From Pontivivens marinum (lineage in GTDB: Bacteria > Pseudomonadota > Alphaproteobacteria > Rhodobacterales > Rhodobacteraceae), in the NCBI RefSeq assembly GCF_900231835.1, contig NZ_OCTN01000001.1, positions 186,001 through 250,000 on the forward strand: DNA of 64,000 nt, written 5' to 3'. Positions 10,517 to 19,832 of the stretch are shown here, one piece after another (positions within the stretch are counted from its first letter, which is position 1; the number at the start of each line of letters is the position of its first letter). The translations under genes were made by a program, and so were the position numbers. The notes beneath the pieces were generated by a model that saw only the letters and a list, made by a program, of their open reading frames with translations, was not told the origin of the DNA and searched no databases.

Positions 10517-11193
10517 TCACGACACCTCAGGCGCTTGATGCGCTAACCACCCGCGCGGACGCAGTTCGCGCGGTAGATATGGCCGCCTATCATAAGGTGG
10601 AACGCCGCTATCTCGGCCTCGGCAATGACACGGTTGAGACACTTGTACGCGAATGGCGCGCCGATCTGGACCGCGATGCAAAGGTAGAGCTGGCCGCCGG
10701 CCTATGGGATAGCGACATTTACGAGGCCCGCATCGCCGCGGCCAAGTTGCTGACACAGGCCCGCATCAAGCCCGATGACGCCCCCGTTTGGCAGGAACTG
10801 CAACGCTGGGTTCCGCAATTCGACAGCTGGTCCATCGCCGACACCGCCACCAAATCGATCGAGCGACGCCTGCTGGCCGATCAAACCCGTTTTGACGCCG
10901 TGGCCGAATGGGTCACGCATGAGAATATGTGGACCCGCCGCGCGGCCCTCGTCTCGACCCTGCACTGGGCCAAGGGGCGGCACCCTGATCCTGAGCACCT
11001 GCAAAACCGTGAGCGGGTGATGACATGGATCGCCACTCTGGTTCCCGACCACGAATGGTTCACACAAAAGGCCATCGGCTGGTGGTTGCGCACCCTGTCA
11101 CAGCACGATCCGGAGCGTGTTTCCGCGTTCCTGTATCTGCATGGTGACGACTTACGCGCCGTTGCGCGTAAGGAAGGCTCAAAGTTCCTCTGA
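10513..11193 (+). CDS. AlkD-like DNA alkylation repair protein
   Basis: A 226-aa all-helical protein of the HEAT-like DNA glycosylase family, which removes cationic alkylated purines such as N3- and N7-alkyl adducts without flipping the base. The residues known to contact the lesion in Bacillus cereus AlkD appear to be kept: Trp106 with Asp110 four residues later (WSIAD), Arg142/143 in MWTRRAAL, and Trp190/191 in AIGWWLR. The C-terminal half repeats charged helices. It is cytosolic, is coupled to the lipoprotein gene by a 4-base overlap, and converges on an antiporter gene. Confidence 0.85.
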   Translation: MITTPQALDALTTRADAVRAVDMAAYHKVERRYLGLGNDTVETLVREWRADLDRDAKVELAAGLWDSDIYEARIAAAKLLTQARIKPDDAPVWQELQRWVPQFDSWSIADTATKSIERRLLADQTRFDAVAEWVTHENMWTRRAALVSTLHWAKGRHPDPEHLQNRERVMTWIATLVPDHEWFTQKAIGWWLRTLSQHDPERVSAFLYLHGDDLRAVARKEGSKFL

Positions 11194-11200
11194 GCATATC

Positions 11201-11232
11201 AGGCGCGCACGCTCACTCAGCGTTGCGCGCCT
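11201..11232. terminator. Hairpin between converging AlkD-like and antiporter genes
   Basis: A 13-bp near-perfect inverted repeat (arms AGGCGCGCACGCT and AGCGT-T-GCGCGCCT, one bulged T, 5-base loop) spans the end of the antiporter gene. Neither side has a clear T-run, so intrinsic termination is likely but not certain. Confidence 0.5.
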
Positions 11233-13009
11233 CCTGCTTGCGCATGAATGTCAGAATGCGCGTGCCCGCCGGGATCGTCTCCGGCAGCTTCCCATCATAT
11301 AGCAGCAGGCCGCTTTCCTTGATCCGGCCCAGAATATGCGCGCCCTCGTTCACGGCCAGATAATCGTCCAAGCCGAATTCCTCGGTCAGCTTTGTGATCC
11401 GAAACGCCCAGCCATCTGCCTCGCGCCGCATGAATTCCTCATAGGGAATACCATCGCCAAAGGCACGACCGCCCAGCGTAGCAGGTAAGGCACGACGGCC
11501 CTCGGCCTCATCACTGCGGCCCACCTGAAACACCTGCCCACGGCCAAATTCCGGCCCCAGATCGGTGCCAACCAGCGCATTGTAATCATTGTTATCCGTC
11601 GCGGCCAAAACCATGCCATAGGGCGTCAGGTCCAGCGTATGCTCCGCCGTCTCGGACAGGATCTCACCGTGATAGACCTTCAGCCCAGCATCGCGGGCGG
11701 AGCGTAGGCGGAACCAGTTGCGGTCCACGATCATGGTGGGGATGTCCGCCTTGTTCAGCGCGGTTGCCAAATTCACCGCCCAGCGGGACCCGCCAACGAT
11801 CATCAGTCCCGGCACGGCATTCGATGTCAGACCCAACCGGCGCGCCAGCGGCGCCATGGAAAACCCGTGCAACACCACCGTTCCCGCGACCAGCGCAAAG
11901 GCCAGCGGCGTCAGGTTCTGCCCGTCTTCGATCCCCAGCGCGGTCAATTGCGTTCCGAACAGGCCGGATACCGCGACCAAGACGACGCCGCGCGGCCCGA
12001 TCCATGCGATCATCGCCCGTTCCCGCCATGGCAACTTGGTCCCGATCAGCGAGGTCAGCACCGTCACCGGCCGCACCACCAAAACAACAATCGCAACGAA
12101 CAGCACCATGCGTAGGTTGATGCTGCCCAATTGCTCAACTGTCAGCGATGCCGCCAGCAGGATGAAAACACCGGAAACGAGGATAACCGTCGCGTGCTCC
12201 TTGAACCGCCGGATTTCCTCCAGCGAAGGTAAATGCGCGTTGGCCAGAACAACGCCCATCACGGTTACAGCCAACAGGCCGCTTTCGTGCAGCATATTGT
12301 CCGACGCGGCATAGATCGCCAGAACCGATCCGAACAGCACCGGAACCTTCATATATTCCGGCACCTTACCCCGATTAAACGTGCGTGCGATGAACCAGCC
12401 GCCCAGATAGCCCAGAACACCCGCCACGACGATACCCTGCGCCAGATGCCAGAACGCATCCCCCACGCTATGCGCCGTATACAGTGCGGCTACGACCTCA
12501 TAGGCCAACACGGCTGCCAACGCGCCGATGGGATCGTTGACGATGGCCTCCCATTTCAGGATTTGCGCGGGCCGTGCCTGCATTCGGGCCTGTCGCAACA
12601 ACGGAGTAATAACGGTGGGGCCGGTGACAATCATGATCCCGCCAAAGACGATGGCGCTCTCCCAACTCAACCCTGCTCCATATCGAATGGCCAGCGCGGA
12701 CAGCACCCAACCCAGCGGCGCACCGATGATCACCAGCCGTAGGACAGATGGCCCCGCATCACGCAGCCCCTTGAAATTCAGCGTTAATCCACCCTCGAAC
12801 AGGATTACAGCCACAGCAACCGCGATAATCGGCTTGAGCAATTCGCCAAAGCTATCTTCAGGGTTCAGCAACCCTGTTACGGGGCCAGCCACGACGCCAG
12901 CGACCAGCATCAACACAATCGCCGGCAGTTGGAACCGCCAAGCCAGCCATTGCGAGCCAATGCCGAGCGCGCCAATCACGGCGAAGGTGGTCACGGTGTC
13001 CATAGACAA
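11213..13009 (-). CDS. CPA1-type cation:proton antiporter with RCK domain
   Basis: A 598-aa inner-membrane protein. The first ~390 residues hold about a dozen hydrophobic helices with NhaP-type motifs: FEGGLTL (near 71), TGPTVITPLLRQ and the ion-site ND in WEAIVNDPIGAL (near 160). The C-terminal ~200 residues are cytosolic: a TrkA-N/RCK nucleotide-binding fold (GLMIVGGSRWAVNLATALNKADIPTMIVDRN) followed by a TrkA-C-like region. The family exchanges Na+ or K+ for protons for pH and salt balance; the ion cannot be told from sequence. The glycine motif is GGSRW rather than the standard GxGxxG, so nucleotide control may be altered. The YdcF-like gene lies just upstream on the same strand. Confidence 0.88.
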   Translation of the reverse strand: MSMDTVTTFAVIGALGIGSQWLAWRFQLPAIVLMLVAGVVAGPVTGLLNPEDSFGELLKPIIAVAVAVILFEGGLTLNFKGLRDAGPSVLRLVIIGAPLGWVLSALAIRYGAGLSWESAIVFGGIMIVTGPTVITPLLRQARMQARPAQILKWEAIVNDPIGALAAVLAYEVVAALYTAHSVGDAFWHLAQGIVVAGVLGYLGGWFIARTFNRGKVPEYMKVPVLFGSVLAIYAASDNMLHESGLLAVTVMGVVLANAHLPSLEEIRRFKEHATVILVSGVFILLAASLTVEQLGSINLRMVLFVAIVVLVVRPVTVLTSLIGTKLPWRERAMIAWIGPRGVVLVAVSGLFGTQLTALGIEDGQNLTPLAFALVAGTVVLHGFSMAPLARRLGLTSNAVPGLMIVGGSRWAVNLATALNKADIPTMIVDRNWFRLRSARDAGLKVYHGEILSETAEHTLDLTPYGMVLAATDNNDYNALVGTDLGPEFGRGQVFQVGRSDEAEGRRALPATLGGRAFGDGIPYEEFMRREADGWAFRITKLTEEFGLDDYLAVNEGAHILGRIKESGLLLYDGKLPETIPAGTRILTFMRKQEARNAE

Positions 13010-13012
13010 TCC

Positions 13013-13621
13013 TTACGTCAAGTTACGAATACGCCAATCGCGCGGGATACGCAGCATAGCGGCCAGCCCCCATGCGATCAGTCGGAATAGATTAAGCGAG
13101 GCAGATAGCCCCTCACGCGCATAAAACCACATAGAACGGCCCAAGGGCCGACGATATGTGGTGCCACGACAGCCTACAACACGGTAACCAAGGGCACGAA
13201 ACAGTATTGTCGCACGGGCCAGATGGAAGTTGTCGCTGACGATCACCACGCAATCATTACCCACAACCTGTTGCGAGAACAGAGCATTTTGCAGAGTTGT
13301 ACGGCTGGTTCCCTCCTGCGTGATGCGATCAGGGGCAACACCTAGGCGGATCGCCTCGGCTGTCATCAGCGCTGCCTCGGACCCGCTACCAGCCAGACCG
13401 CCGGTCATGTGCAGCCGCTGCCCCTCACCCAGCGCGGCAACGCCCGACGCAACGCGGGCCAGTCCTACAGGCAACAGGCCATCCGGCCCTGCCCCGCCGC
13501 CCAGTACGATCACGACCTGCGCACGCGGTACAACACCAGCAGATGGCCACATCGCGCCGAACAGAGCCAAACCGCCGCATAGCAACAGATAACCCACCAT
13601 TAGAGTCAGCACGGTGATCAC
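13013..13621 (-). CDS. YdcF/ElyC-family (DUF218) membrane-anchored protein
   Basis: A 202-aa protein with one N-terminal membrane helix (residues 1-24) and the DUF218 pattern: VVIVLGGGAGPDGLLP near 36, LHMTGGLAGSGSEAALM near 70, EGTSRTTLQNALFS near 104 and IVSDNFHLARATILFRALGY near 127. Family members such as ElyC and SanA affect envelope polymer metabolism; the biochemical activity is unknown. The last 40 residues are basic and partly hydrophobic. It overlaps the acyl-CoA ligase gene by ATGA (13618-13621) and sits 3 bases before the antiporter gene, so the three are likely one operon. Confidence 0.82.
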   Translation of the reverse strand: MITVLTLMVGYLLLCGGLALFGAMWPSAGVVPRAQVVIVLGGGAGPDGLLPVGLARVASGVAALGEGQRLHMTGGLAGSGSEAALMTAEAIRLGVAPDRITQEGTSRTTLQNALFSQQVVGNDCVVIVSDNFHLARATILFRALGYRVVGCRGTTYRRPLGRSMWFYAREGLSASLNLFRLIAWGLAAMLRIPRDWRIRNLT

Positions 13622-15255
13622 CCGTCCCGATGCGCCTTCTCACGCAGTTCACGCCGCATAATCTTACCCGTGGCGGTCATGGGCAGGTCGGCAACAAACA
13701 TCACGTCACGCGGGGCAACATGGGGGGAAATCCGGCTGCGCACACGCTTGATCAACTCCGCCGCCTTACCCTCAGCCAATGCTCCGTCACGTAGCACGAC
13801 ATAGGCCCGCACGGCCTCGGTTCGCACAGGGTCAGGCACGCCGATCACACCGGCCATTGTCACGTCGGGATCACCGGTCAGGCAATCCTCGATCTCGCTC
13901 GGCCCAATGCGATAGCCGCTAGAGGTAATCACGTCATCGGTGCGCGAGGCAAAATAGACGAAGCCCTCCTCATCCATCCGCGCCACATCACCGGTCAACA
14001 TCCAGTCACCGATAAATTTCTCGGCGGTTTTTGCAGGGTTTTTCCAGTATTCTAGGAACATGACCGGATCGGGACGGCGCACCGCGATCTCACCCTCCTC
14101 ACCGGCGGGCAGCACATTGCCGGCGCTGTCCAGAATCGCCACCTCATGCCCCGGCACCGCACGCCCCGTGGAACCGGGGCGCGGCGCGTCCACGCTGGCC
14201 ATATTGCCCAGCACCAGATTGCATTCGGTCTGGCCGTAAAATTCGTTGATCGTGGTGCCCAAACGCTCACGCCCCCAATCCAGCAGATCAGCGCCCAGCG
14301 CCTCCCCCCCGGATCCGACCGAGCGCAGATTGGCAGGCGCGCCCTTGGTCTGACGCATAAGCTTTAGCGCGGTTGGTGGCAGGAACACGTTGCGGATCGC
14401 CAATTGCTCCATCACCCAGAACGCATGATCGGGGTCGAACTTGGCCATGCGATGCGCAACCAGTGGCACGCCCAGCGCCAATGCGGGCAGCATCACATTG
14501 GTCAAACCGCCCATCCACGCCCAATCGGCGGGGGTCCACAACCTGTCGCCTGCTTGGGGCAGGCCGTCATGATGCGTCTCAACCCCCGGTAAATGGCCCA
14601 TCAAAACGCGATGCCCGTGCAATGCCCCCTTTGGCGGGCCGGTCGTGCCCGATGTGTACGAGATAAACGCCGGATCGTTCAGCGTGGTAGCCGCCACCTC
14701 ACACGCATCAGCCGCTTTGCCCAGCTCCTGCCAGAAACCAAAGCTGCCGGCATTGCGTTCATCAATTGAGTAGATAAATTCCAGATCGGGTAGTTGATCC
14801 TGAATCGCCAGCACCTTGGGCAAGTTCTGGCCATCGGTCACGACCACCTTGGCCCCTGAATTGGCAAGGCGGTATTGCAGCCCATCCTCCCCAAACAGGG
14901 TGAACAACGGCACCGCAATCGCGCCCAGCTTATAGGCTGCCAGATGGGTCAGCACGGTTTCGGGCGTTTGGGGCAGCAGAACCGCCACGCGGTCGCCACG
15001 CTTTACCCCCCGCGCAGCAAAGGCATTGGCCAGACGCGATGACGCGCGGCTTAGCTGAATATAGGTATAGTCGCGCAATTGCCCATCCGGCCGCAGATAG
15101 GTCATGGCCAGCCGCTCCGGTTGCGCCCGCGCCCACCGCTCACATGCCTGCTCCGCGATGTTATAGCGCGCAGGTTGCGGCCAGCGGAAATCGCGGCGCA
15201 TCGCGCTCCAGCTCTCACCGGCGGGCACCAATCGTTCAGGCGCGAATAGGGTCAT
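13618..15255 (-). CDS. AMP-forming acyl-CoA synthetase (acetyl-CoA synthetase-like)
   Basis: A 545-aa adenylate-forming enzyme. The phosphate-binding loop YTSGTTGPPKGALHGH is near residue 198, the A5 motif is FYGQTECN near 338, the hinge region is LTGDVARMDEEGFVYF...RTDDVI, and the acyl-adenylate lysine is in TATGKIMRRELRE at the C-terminus. It activates a carboxylic acid with ATP and joins it to CoA. Proteins of this architecture act on acetate, propionate or medium-chain acids, and the specificity is not visible. Its length is shorter than true Acs (about 650 aa), which argues for a medium-chain or AcsM-like enzyme. It is cytosolic and coupled to the YdcF gene. Confidence 0.88.
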   Translation of the reverse strand: MTLFAPERLVPAGESWSAMRRDFRWPQPARYNIAEQACERWARAQPERLAMTYLRPDGQLRDYTYIQLSRASSRLANAFAARGVKRGDRVAVLLPQTPETVLTHLAAYKLGAIAVPLFTLFGEDGLQYRLANSGAKVVVTDGQNLPKVLAIQDQLPDLEFIYSIDERNAGSFGFWQELGKAADACEVAATTLNDPAFISYTSGTTGPPKGALHGHRVLMGHLPGVETHHDGLPQAGDRLWTPADWAWMGGLTNVMLPALALGVPLVAHRMAKFDPDHAFWVMEQLAIRNVFLPPTALKLMRQTKGAPANLRSVGSGGEALGADLLDWGRERLGTTINEFYGQTECNLVLGNMASVDAPRPGSTGRAVPGHEVAILDSAGNVLPAGEEGEIAVRRPDPVMFLEYWKNPAKTAEKFIGDWMLTGDVARMDEEGFVYFASRTDDVITSSGYRIGPSEIEDCLTGDPDVTMAGVIGVPDPVRTEAVRAYVVLRDGALAEGKAAELIKRVRSRISPHVAPRDVMFVADLPMTATGKIMRRELREKAHRDG

Positions 15256-15256
15256 C

Positions 15257-15790
15257 TCACACTCCCCCCGCGGGACGCATACGACGCATCACACGGATCT
15301 TTTCATTGTTATAGGTGGCATCCCGCAGGTCGCTATAGCCCGCACGCAATGCCAGATTGCGTGACGCTAGATGCTCGGGATCGAGAATGCACACCGAATG
15401 ATCGCTGTCGATATGCCTGTCTGCCCATTGCAGCATGGCGGCAACCGCCTCACCACCCAAACCGCGCCCGTGGGTGGCGGTGCTCATGACCCATCCTGCC
15501 TCAGGCGCATTGCCCAGTGGGGGTGTCATTTCACGCAGAAACCGGCTCAGACCAACCTCGCCCAGATAGCTGCCATCGGACCGGTCACAAGCCGCCCAAT
15601 AGCCAAAGCCCTCTAAGTGCCAATGGCCCAGATACCGCATCACCCGCTCACGCGCATCGCGCAGGCCCGGCGCAGGCCGTCCAATACGATGGACGACCTC
15701 AGGCTCGGACCACAAGGCGCGGCTGGCAGCGATATCTGCATCACCATGCGCGCGCAGGATCAGCCGGTCGGTAGTCAGGGTCGGGATCAA
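15257..15790 (-). CDS. GNAT-family N-acetyltransferase (RimJ/RimL-like)
   Basis: A 177-aa acetyl-CoA-dependent transferase. TDRLILRAHGDADI at the N-terminus is the usual start of RimJ/RimL-type proteins that acetylate ribosomal proteins or small amines. The acetyl-CoA region is GWVMSTATHGRGLGGEAVAAMLQWAD (near 95-120), although the normal R/QxxGxG reads HGRGLGGEA. The C-terminal part SRNLALRAGYSDL is also typical. The substrate is unknown. It overlaps the GST gene upstream by ATGA at 15787-15790 and precedes the acyl-CoA ligase gene by 1 base, so it sits inside a long minus-strand operon. Confidence 0.85.
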   Translation of the reverse strand: MIPTLTTDRLILRAHGDADIAASRALWSEPEVVHRIGRPAPGLRDARERVMRYLGHWHLEGFGYWAACDRSDGSYLGEVGLSRFLREMTPPLGNAPEAGWVMSTATHGRGLGGEAVAAMLQWADRHIDSDHSVCILDPEHLASRNLALRAGYSDLRDATYNNEKIRVMRRMRPAGGV

Positions 15791-16404
15791 ACCTTGGGCC
15801 GCGTCTCGATGAAACAGGGGATTTCCTCTGCCTGAGCGATCAAGCGGTCCAGATGTGGCAATGGCCCCGCATCGATCCCCGGAAAGACGAGGCGCGCCAT
15901 TTCCGCAGAAACCACCGTGGCAATATCACCGCCGCCCGGCTGATCGGTGCCCGACATCCATCCCTCAACCGGAACGCGCCCATCCATGGCACGCAGGCCG
16001 GTGATGATCTGGCTCTCCAAACGTTCGATCCATGCAGGATAGTGGAATTCGACGGGGCGCCGCACCTTGTCATAGACCAGCGCCACGACCTTCTCACCGG
16101 TGGAGGTGGCATAGGCGATGTCCTGCAACATGGCGCGGCGGGCGGCACCACCGGCGGGGATCAGGCGCTTCCCCTCAGGCGCGCTTTCCTCCAGATGGTC
16201 GATGATGGCCCATGTTTCGACCAGAACCTCGCCATCCTCGAGCACCAGTGCGGGCACGCGACCCAGCGGGTTCACCGCCTTGACCAGATCCCATTCCGGC
16301 CCTGCCACCTGCAACTGACGCCGCTCCAGCTCACGCCCCTGTAGGGAACACCAGATCGCTACGCGGCGGGCAAAGGGCGACATGTCGCGTCCGTAAAGTA
16401 TCAT
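15787..16404 (-). CDS. Glutathione S-transferase family protein
   Basis: A 205-aa protein with a thioredoxin-like N-terminal domain (ILYGRDMSPFARRVAIWCSLQG, then NPLGRVPALVLEDGEVLVETWAIIDHLEE) and a helical C-terminal domain. The NPxGRVPAL with cis-proline and the E-T-x-A/I glutathione-binding pair at the end of the first domain are classic GST features. The serine in DMSPFARRV is at the catalytic position of Ser/Cys-type GSTs. The substrate is unknown; a role in detoxification is the general family expectation only. It begins the run GST-GNAT-acyl-CoA ligase-YdcF on the minus strand. Confidence 0.87.
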   Translation of the reverse strand: MILYGRDMSPFARRVAIWCSLQGRELERRQLQVAGPEWDLVKAVNPLGRVPALVLEDGEVLVETWAIIDHLEESAPEGKRLIPAGGAARRAMLQDIAYATSTGEKVVALVYDKVRRPVEFHYPAWIERLESQIITGLRAMDGRVPVEGWMSGTDQPGGGDIATVVSAEMARLVFPGIDAGPLPHLDRLIAQAEEIPCFIETRPKV

Positions 16405-16422
16405 TTTTCGATTTTCCTAAAG

Positions 16423-16827
16423 TTAGTCGCTGCCAACACGCAGTGCCGACACGTCATAATAAACATCAACAATCACCAGACGCGCCTCGCGGATTCCCAA
16501 ACCTGACAGCGCGTCGAACGATATCTGGTCGATGCCATCCCCCTGTAGCGGGCGCAAATCGACCTGCGCACTGACGCCGGTTTCCTGATCGGTGATCCAT
16601 CCGGGCACGGCCCGATCAATACCGTCCATGGCCAACCACATGCCGGTTGCCGCTGAATCCACCTCGGCGACGGTGGAACCGATCAGACGTGCGGTGACGG
16701 GGGATGGCTCCGTTTCGGGCAAAGCTGTGATCGGCTGCTGAATCGAAGGTGAAACCGCGACCGGTTCAACCGGCACACAGCCAACGCAAACAAATGCCAG
16801 CGGGACTACTATCCAGTCAATGCGCAT
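16423..16827 (-). CDS. Putative exported protein or lipoprotein, unknown function
   Basis: The start at 16827 is chosen because GGAGG lies seven bases upstream and the product then begins with a signal-like stretch (MRIDWIVVPLAFVCVGC, Cys17). A start 18 codons earlier lacks both. The lipobox is imperfect (CVG before Cys17), so lipidation is likely but unproven. The mature 118 residues start with a Pro/Ser/Glu-rich linker and end with a compact region (REARLVIVDVYYDVSALRV). I recognise no family. It is divergent from moaA and may lead the GST operon, 18 bases upstream of the GST start. Confidence 0.65.
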   Translation of the reverse strand: MRIDWIVVPLAFVCVGCVPVEPVAVSPSIQQPITALPETEPSPVTARLIGSTVAEVDSAATGMWLAMDGIDRAVPGWITDQETGVSAQVDLRPLQGDGIDQISFDALSGLGIREARLVIVDVYYDVSALRVGSD

Positions 16828-16920
16828 CCAGTTCCTCCGATCCCTACACAATAGCCCCATCGCGCCGGTGGCAAGGGGCACCGTCTTGCAACGTGCGTAT
16901 CAGGTGCATAGTCTGACTTT

Positions 16921-17928
16921 ATGAACACGAATGACGCCCCCCTGATCGATCCGTTTGCGCGCGCAATCACCTACCTGCGGGTTAGTGTGACGGATCGCTG
17001 CGATTTCCGCTGCACATATTGCATGTCGGAAAACATGACCTTCTTGCCCAAGGTAGAGCTGCTCAGCCTTGAGGAACTGGACCGTCTGTGCACCGGCTTT
17101 GTCGATCTAGGCGTTAAGAAACTGCGCGTGACAGGGGGCGAGCCACTGGTCCGTCGCGGGATCATGTCCTTCTTTGACAGCATGTCGCGTCATCTGACCT
17201 CCGGCGCGCTGGAGGAATTGACGCTGACCACAAACGGCTCGCAATTGCGCCGCTTTGCACAGCCACTGGCCGATGCAGGGGTAAAACGGGTCAACGTCTC
17301 GATCGATACGCTGGACGAGAAGAAATTCGCCGCCGTCACCCGCTGGGGCCGCTTCGCACAGGTCATGGACGGCATCGATGCCGCGCTTGAGGCGGGGCTA
17401 AAGGTCAAAATCAACGCCGTCGCGCTAAAGGGCGTGAACGATGATGAGGCGGTCGAGATGGTCCGCTGGTGTCACGCACGCGGCATGGACCTGACCTTTA
17501 TCGAGGTCATGCCAATGGGCGATGATATTGAGCGGTTGGACAATTACTGGTCCCTCGACGATGTGCGCAAAACCCTGTCGCAGGACCTGACCCTGACCGA
17601 TATTCCGCTGAACACGGGCGGCCCTGCACGCTATATGAGGGCCGAGGAAACCGGCGGCCGCATCGGCTTCATCACCCCACTCAGCCATAATTTCTGTGAA
17701 AGCTGTAACCGCGTGCGCCTGACCTGCACGGGGCAGCTTTACATGTGCTTGGGACAGGATGACGACGCCGACCTGCGTAAGGTGCTGCGCGCCTCACCCG
17801 ATGATTCCGGCCTGCATGACGCGATCCGCAACGCCATCGCGCGTAAGCCTAAGGGGCACGACTTCGACTATTCCCGTCAGCGCGTCGCGGGTGAGATGCT
17901 GCGCCATATGAGCCATACGGGCGGATGA
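16921..17928 (+). CDS. moaA: GTP 3',8-cyclase (molybdenum cofactor synthesis)
   Basis: A 335-aa radical-SAM enzyme that starts molybdopterin synthesis by rearranging GTP. The N-terminal cluster cysteines are C27, C31 and C34 (RCDFRCTYC). The second, GTP-binding cluster is the CESC pair followed 13 residues later by the third cysteine (GQLYMC) near residue 275. The protein ends in Gly-Gly (HTGG), the flexible tail known to be needed for activity. Length is normal. The next gene overlaps the stop by ATGA at 17925. No other moa or mob genes are in view, so the pathway is scattered in this genome. Confidence 0.95.
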   Translation: MNTNDAPLIDPFARAITYLRVSVTDRCDFRCTYCMSENMTFLPKVELLSLEELDRLCTGFVDLGVKKLRVTGGEPLVRRGIMSFFDSMSRHLTSGALEELTLTTNGSQLRRFAQPLADAGVKRVNVSIDTLDEKKFAAVTRWGRFAQVMDGIDAALEAGLKVKINAVALKGVNDDEAVEMVRWCHARGMDLTFIEVMPMGDDIERLDNYWSLDDVRKTLSQDLTLTDIPLNTGGPARYMRAEETGGRIGFITPLSHNFCESCNRVRLTCTGQLYMCLGQDDDADLRKVLRASPDDSGLHDAIRNAIARKPKGHDFDYSRQRVAGEMLRHMSHTGG

Positions 17929-18863
17929 TCCGACGTAGGCGGGCGCGGCGAAAGCACCTTATAAAACTTGCGGAAAGCTGGCCGGAGGGAATGCCCTTCG
18001 CCAACCCGCGCCTGCTGCGTGCCAAACCCGCGAAAACCGTGCTGGCTGTTGATAGCGGGCGCGGCCCGATTGTGGCCAGCTTCATCGGCCCGGAATCGCT
18101 GGATCAACGGCCCGAGGGGGTCGCCGCCGCGCACACCCTGCTGACCGAGCGCCTGCCCGCCGGATCAGTCCCCGCCCTGATCGCCTATATCGAGGATGCG
18201 GGACTGGTCATAACCGAACTGGTTAGGGGGCAAACAGCCGCGGATATGATCCGGCGCGATACGGCCCATGCCGAACAGGGTATCACCGCAGCGGCGCAAT
18301 GGCTGTCGCAACTGCATAACTTGGTGGATCGTCCTGACGCACGGCACGATACTTCCGGTCGGGTTAGGGCCGCATTGATCGGCGCCTCCCCCACCATGTC
18401 AGCGGAGGTTTCACGTCTGGCGAAAGAACTGACCGGAGTGCCAGTCCGCCACGTTAAATTTCACAACGATTACAAACCGGATAATCTGGTCATCGCTGGC
18501 GATCGGATCTGCGCCATCGACTTTCGCAACACGCGGTACCGCCCACCCAATGTGGATGCAGCGCAGTTTCTGACCCGCGCCGCGATCTATGCGCTGTCTG
18601 TGCGCGATGCTGGCCCTGTGAACCGTATCGGCCTGCCGCGCAGCGTGACGGAACCGTTTGATGCCGCCTATGGCAGCCCGATCAGCACTGAACCGCTGAC
18701 GGAACTCTATGTGCTGACCAATATATTGCTGGCCGAAATCAAGCGTGCCTCGCGTCCCGCGATCCGCCGCGCCCTACTGAACCGCAAGGGGCGACACGGA
18801 CGCGGGCTGCTCGCGCTGCTTAGCTCGGTTGAGGCAACGCTGCCCCCTCAATCAACCGGTTGA
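17925..18863 (+). CDS. Kinase-fold phosphotransferase (APH-like), unknown substrate
   Basis: A 312-aa protein with the aminoglycoside phosphotransferase/choline kinase fold. The Brenner-type catalytic loop reads [11 protein letters not shown] (near 183) and is followed by the metal-binding aspartate in CAIDFRN (near 200). The lysine/beta-strand region is less clear ([19 protein letters not shown]). The first 20 residues are strongly basic. This does not look like a resistance enzyme; it more resembles small-molecule or lipopolysaccharide kinases. It overlaps moaA by 4 bases and its last 44 bases overlap the end of the convergent esterase gene. Confidence 0.7.
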   Translation: MIRRRRARRKHLIKLAESWPEGMPFANPRLLRAKPAKTVLAVDSGRGPIVASFIGPESLDQRPEGVAAAHTLLTERLPAGSVPALIAYIEDAGLVITELVRGQTAADMIRRDTAHAEQGITAAAQWLSQLHNLVDRPDARHDTSGRVRAALIGASPTMSAEVSRLAKELTGVPVRHVKFHNDYKPDNLVIAGDRICAIDFRNTRYRPPNVDAAQFLTRAAIYALSVRDAGPVNRIGLPRSVTEPFDAAYGSPISTEPLTELYVLTNILLAEIKRASRPAIRRALLNRKGRHGRGLLALLSSVEATLPPQSTG

Positions 18864-19764
18864 GGAACGCCGCCTGTCGTGCGTGAAACTGCGTTGCGAT
18901 CTCAATATCAAAGGCGTCCATCACATGGATGCCACCGGGATAAACGGCCAGCTCCGCCTCATTCCCCGCACCGGCCCACCGCGCGGCCATCATCAGGCTG
19001 TCATCCTTTAGCGGGTCCAGCGTGCCCACCTGAAACAGCGCAGGCGGCAAATCGGACAGCTCCGCGTAAAGCGGCGAGGCTGCCCGCCGCGCCTCCGCTC
19101 TCATCGCCAAATTCTCTACGAACCACTCGATCGTTGGGGTCGATAGAACCAACTGCCGTTCCCCCCATTGCGCGGCTGAGGGCGTCAGATCCAGATCGTA
19201 AATGCCGTAATTCAGGCAAAGCCCCGCGATCATTCCGCGCAGCTCCAGCGCCAGCAGCGACGACAAATGCCCACCAGCCGATTCGCCACCAATGAACAGC
19301 GGTCCCTCGCCAAAGGGCCTCTCCTTGATCACATGCATCGCCGCCGTGCGACAATCCTCCAGGCAAGCGGGCCATGGGTTTTCCGGCGCCAAACGATACT
19401 CGACCGAGGCAACAGTCAGCCCCGTTTTGGCCGCCAATGTCTGGTTCAACCGGTCGTAATGCGCTGGTCGGCCCAGCGTCCAACCGCCGCCATGCACATG
19501 CAGATACACCCCGCGCCCCGCCTGACCGGGGGAAATACGCAGGCGTCCCCCCTCGAATTCATGCCAGTGCGAGCCATCATCAGGCCCCATAACGGGAAAC
19601 ACACCGCGTCCCTCATCCCGCGCACGGCGCGTCGTTTCGGGCGGCACCTTATAGGTGGGGGGCAAGCCTGCAATCTCCGCCTCGAAACCCGCGACAAAGG
19701 TCCGCGTCTCATCGGTGATTGCGTCATCCGAAAACCAGTTCGGGTCTATCTCAATACTACTCAT
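18820..19764 (-). CDS. Alpha/beta-hydrolase, HSL-type esterase
   Basis: A 314-aa esterase of the hormone-sensitive-lipase group. The oxyanion motif HVHGGGWTLG is near residue 92, the nucleophile elbow is GGESAGGH near 161, and the catalytic Asp and His are expected in LDPLKDDS and GGIHVMDAF near the C-terminus. The ATG at 19764 (MSSIEIDPNWF) is preceded by GGGAGAG; an upstream start at 19788 has no such site. It has no signal peptide, so it is probably cytosolic. The substrate is unknown. It follows olsB on the same strand, but a shared role with ornithine lipids is only a guess. Confidence 0.85.
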   Translation of the reverse strand: MSSIEIDPNWFSDDAITDETRTFVAGFEAEIAGLPPTYKVPPETTRRARDEGRGVFPVMGPDDGSHWHEFEGGRLRISPGQAGRGVYLHVHGGGWTLGRPAHYDRLNQTLAAKTGLTVASVEYRLAPENPWPACLEDCRTAAMHVIKERPFGEGPLFIGGESAGGHLSSLLALELRGMIAGLCLNYGIYDLDLTPSAAQWGERQLVLSTPTIEWFVENLAMRAEARRAASPLYAELSDLPPALFQVGTLDPLKDDSLMMAARWAGAGNEAELAVYPGGIHVMDAFDIEIATQFHARQAAFLNRLIEGAALPQPS

Positions 19765-19832
19765 GCCACTCTCCCTCGCTTTTAACAAAGGCTAGTGCTG
19801 CCCCCCTACACCGTCCAGCAACAACGCGTGAT

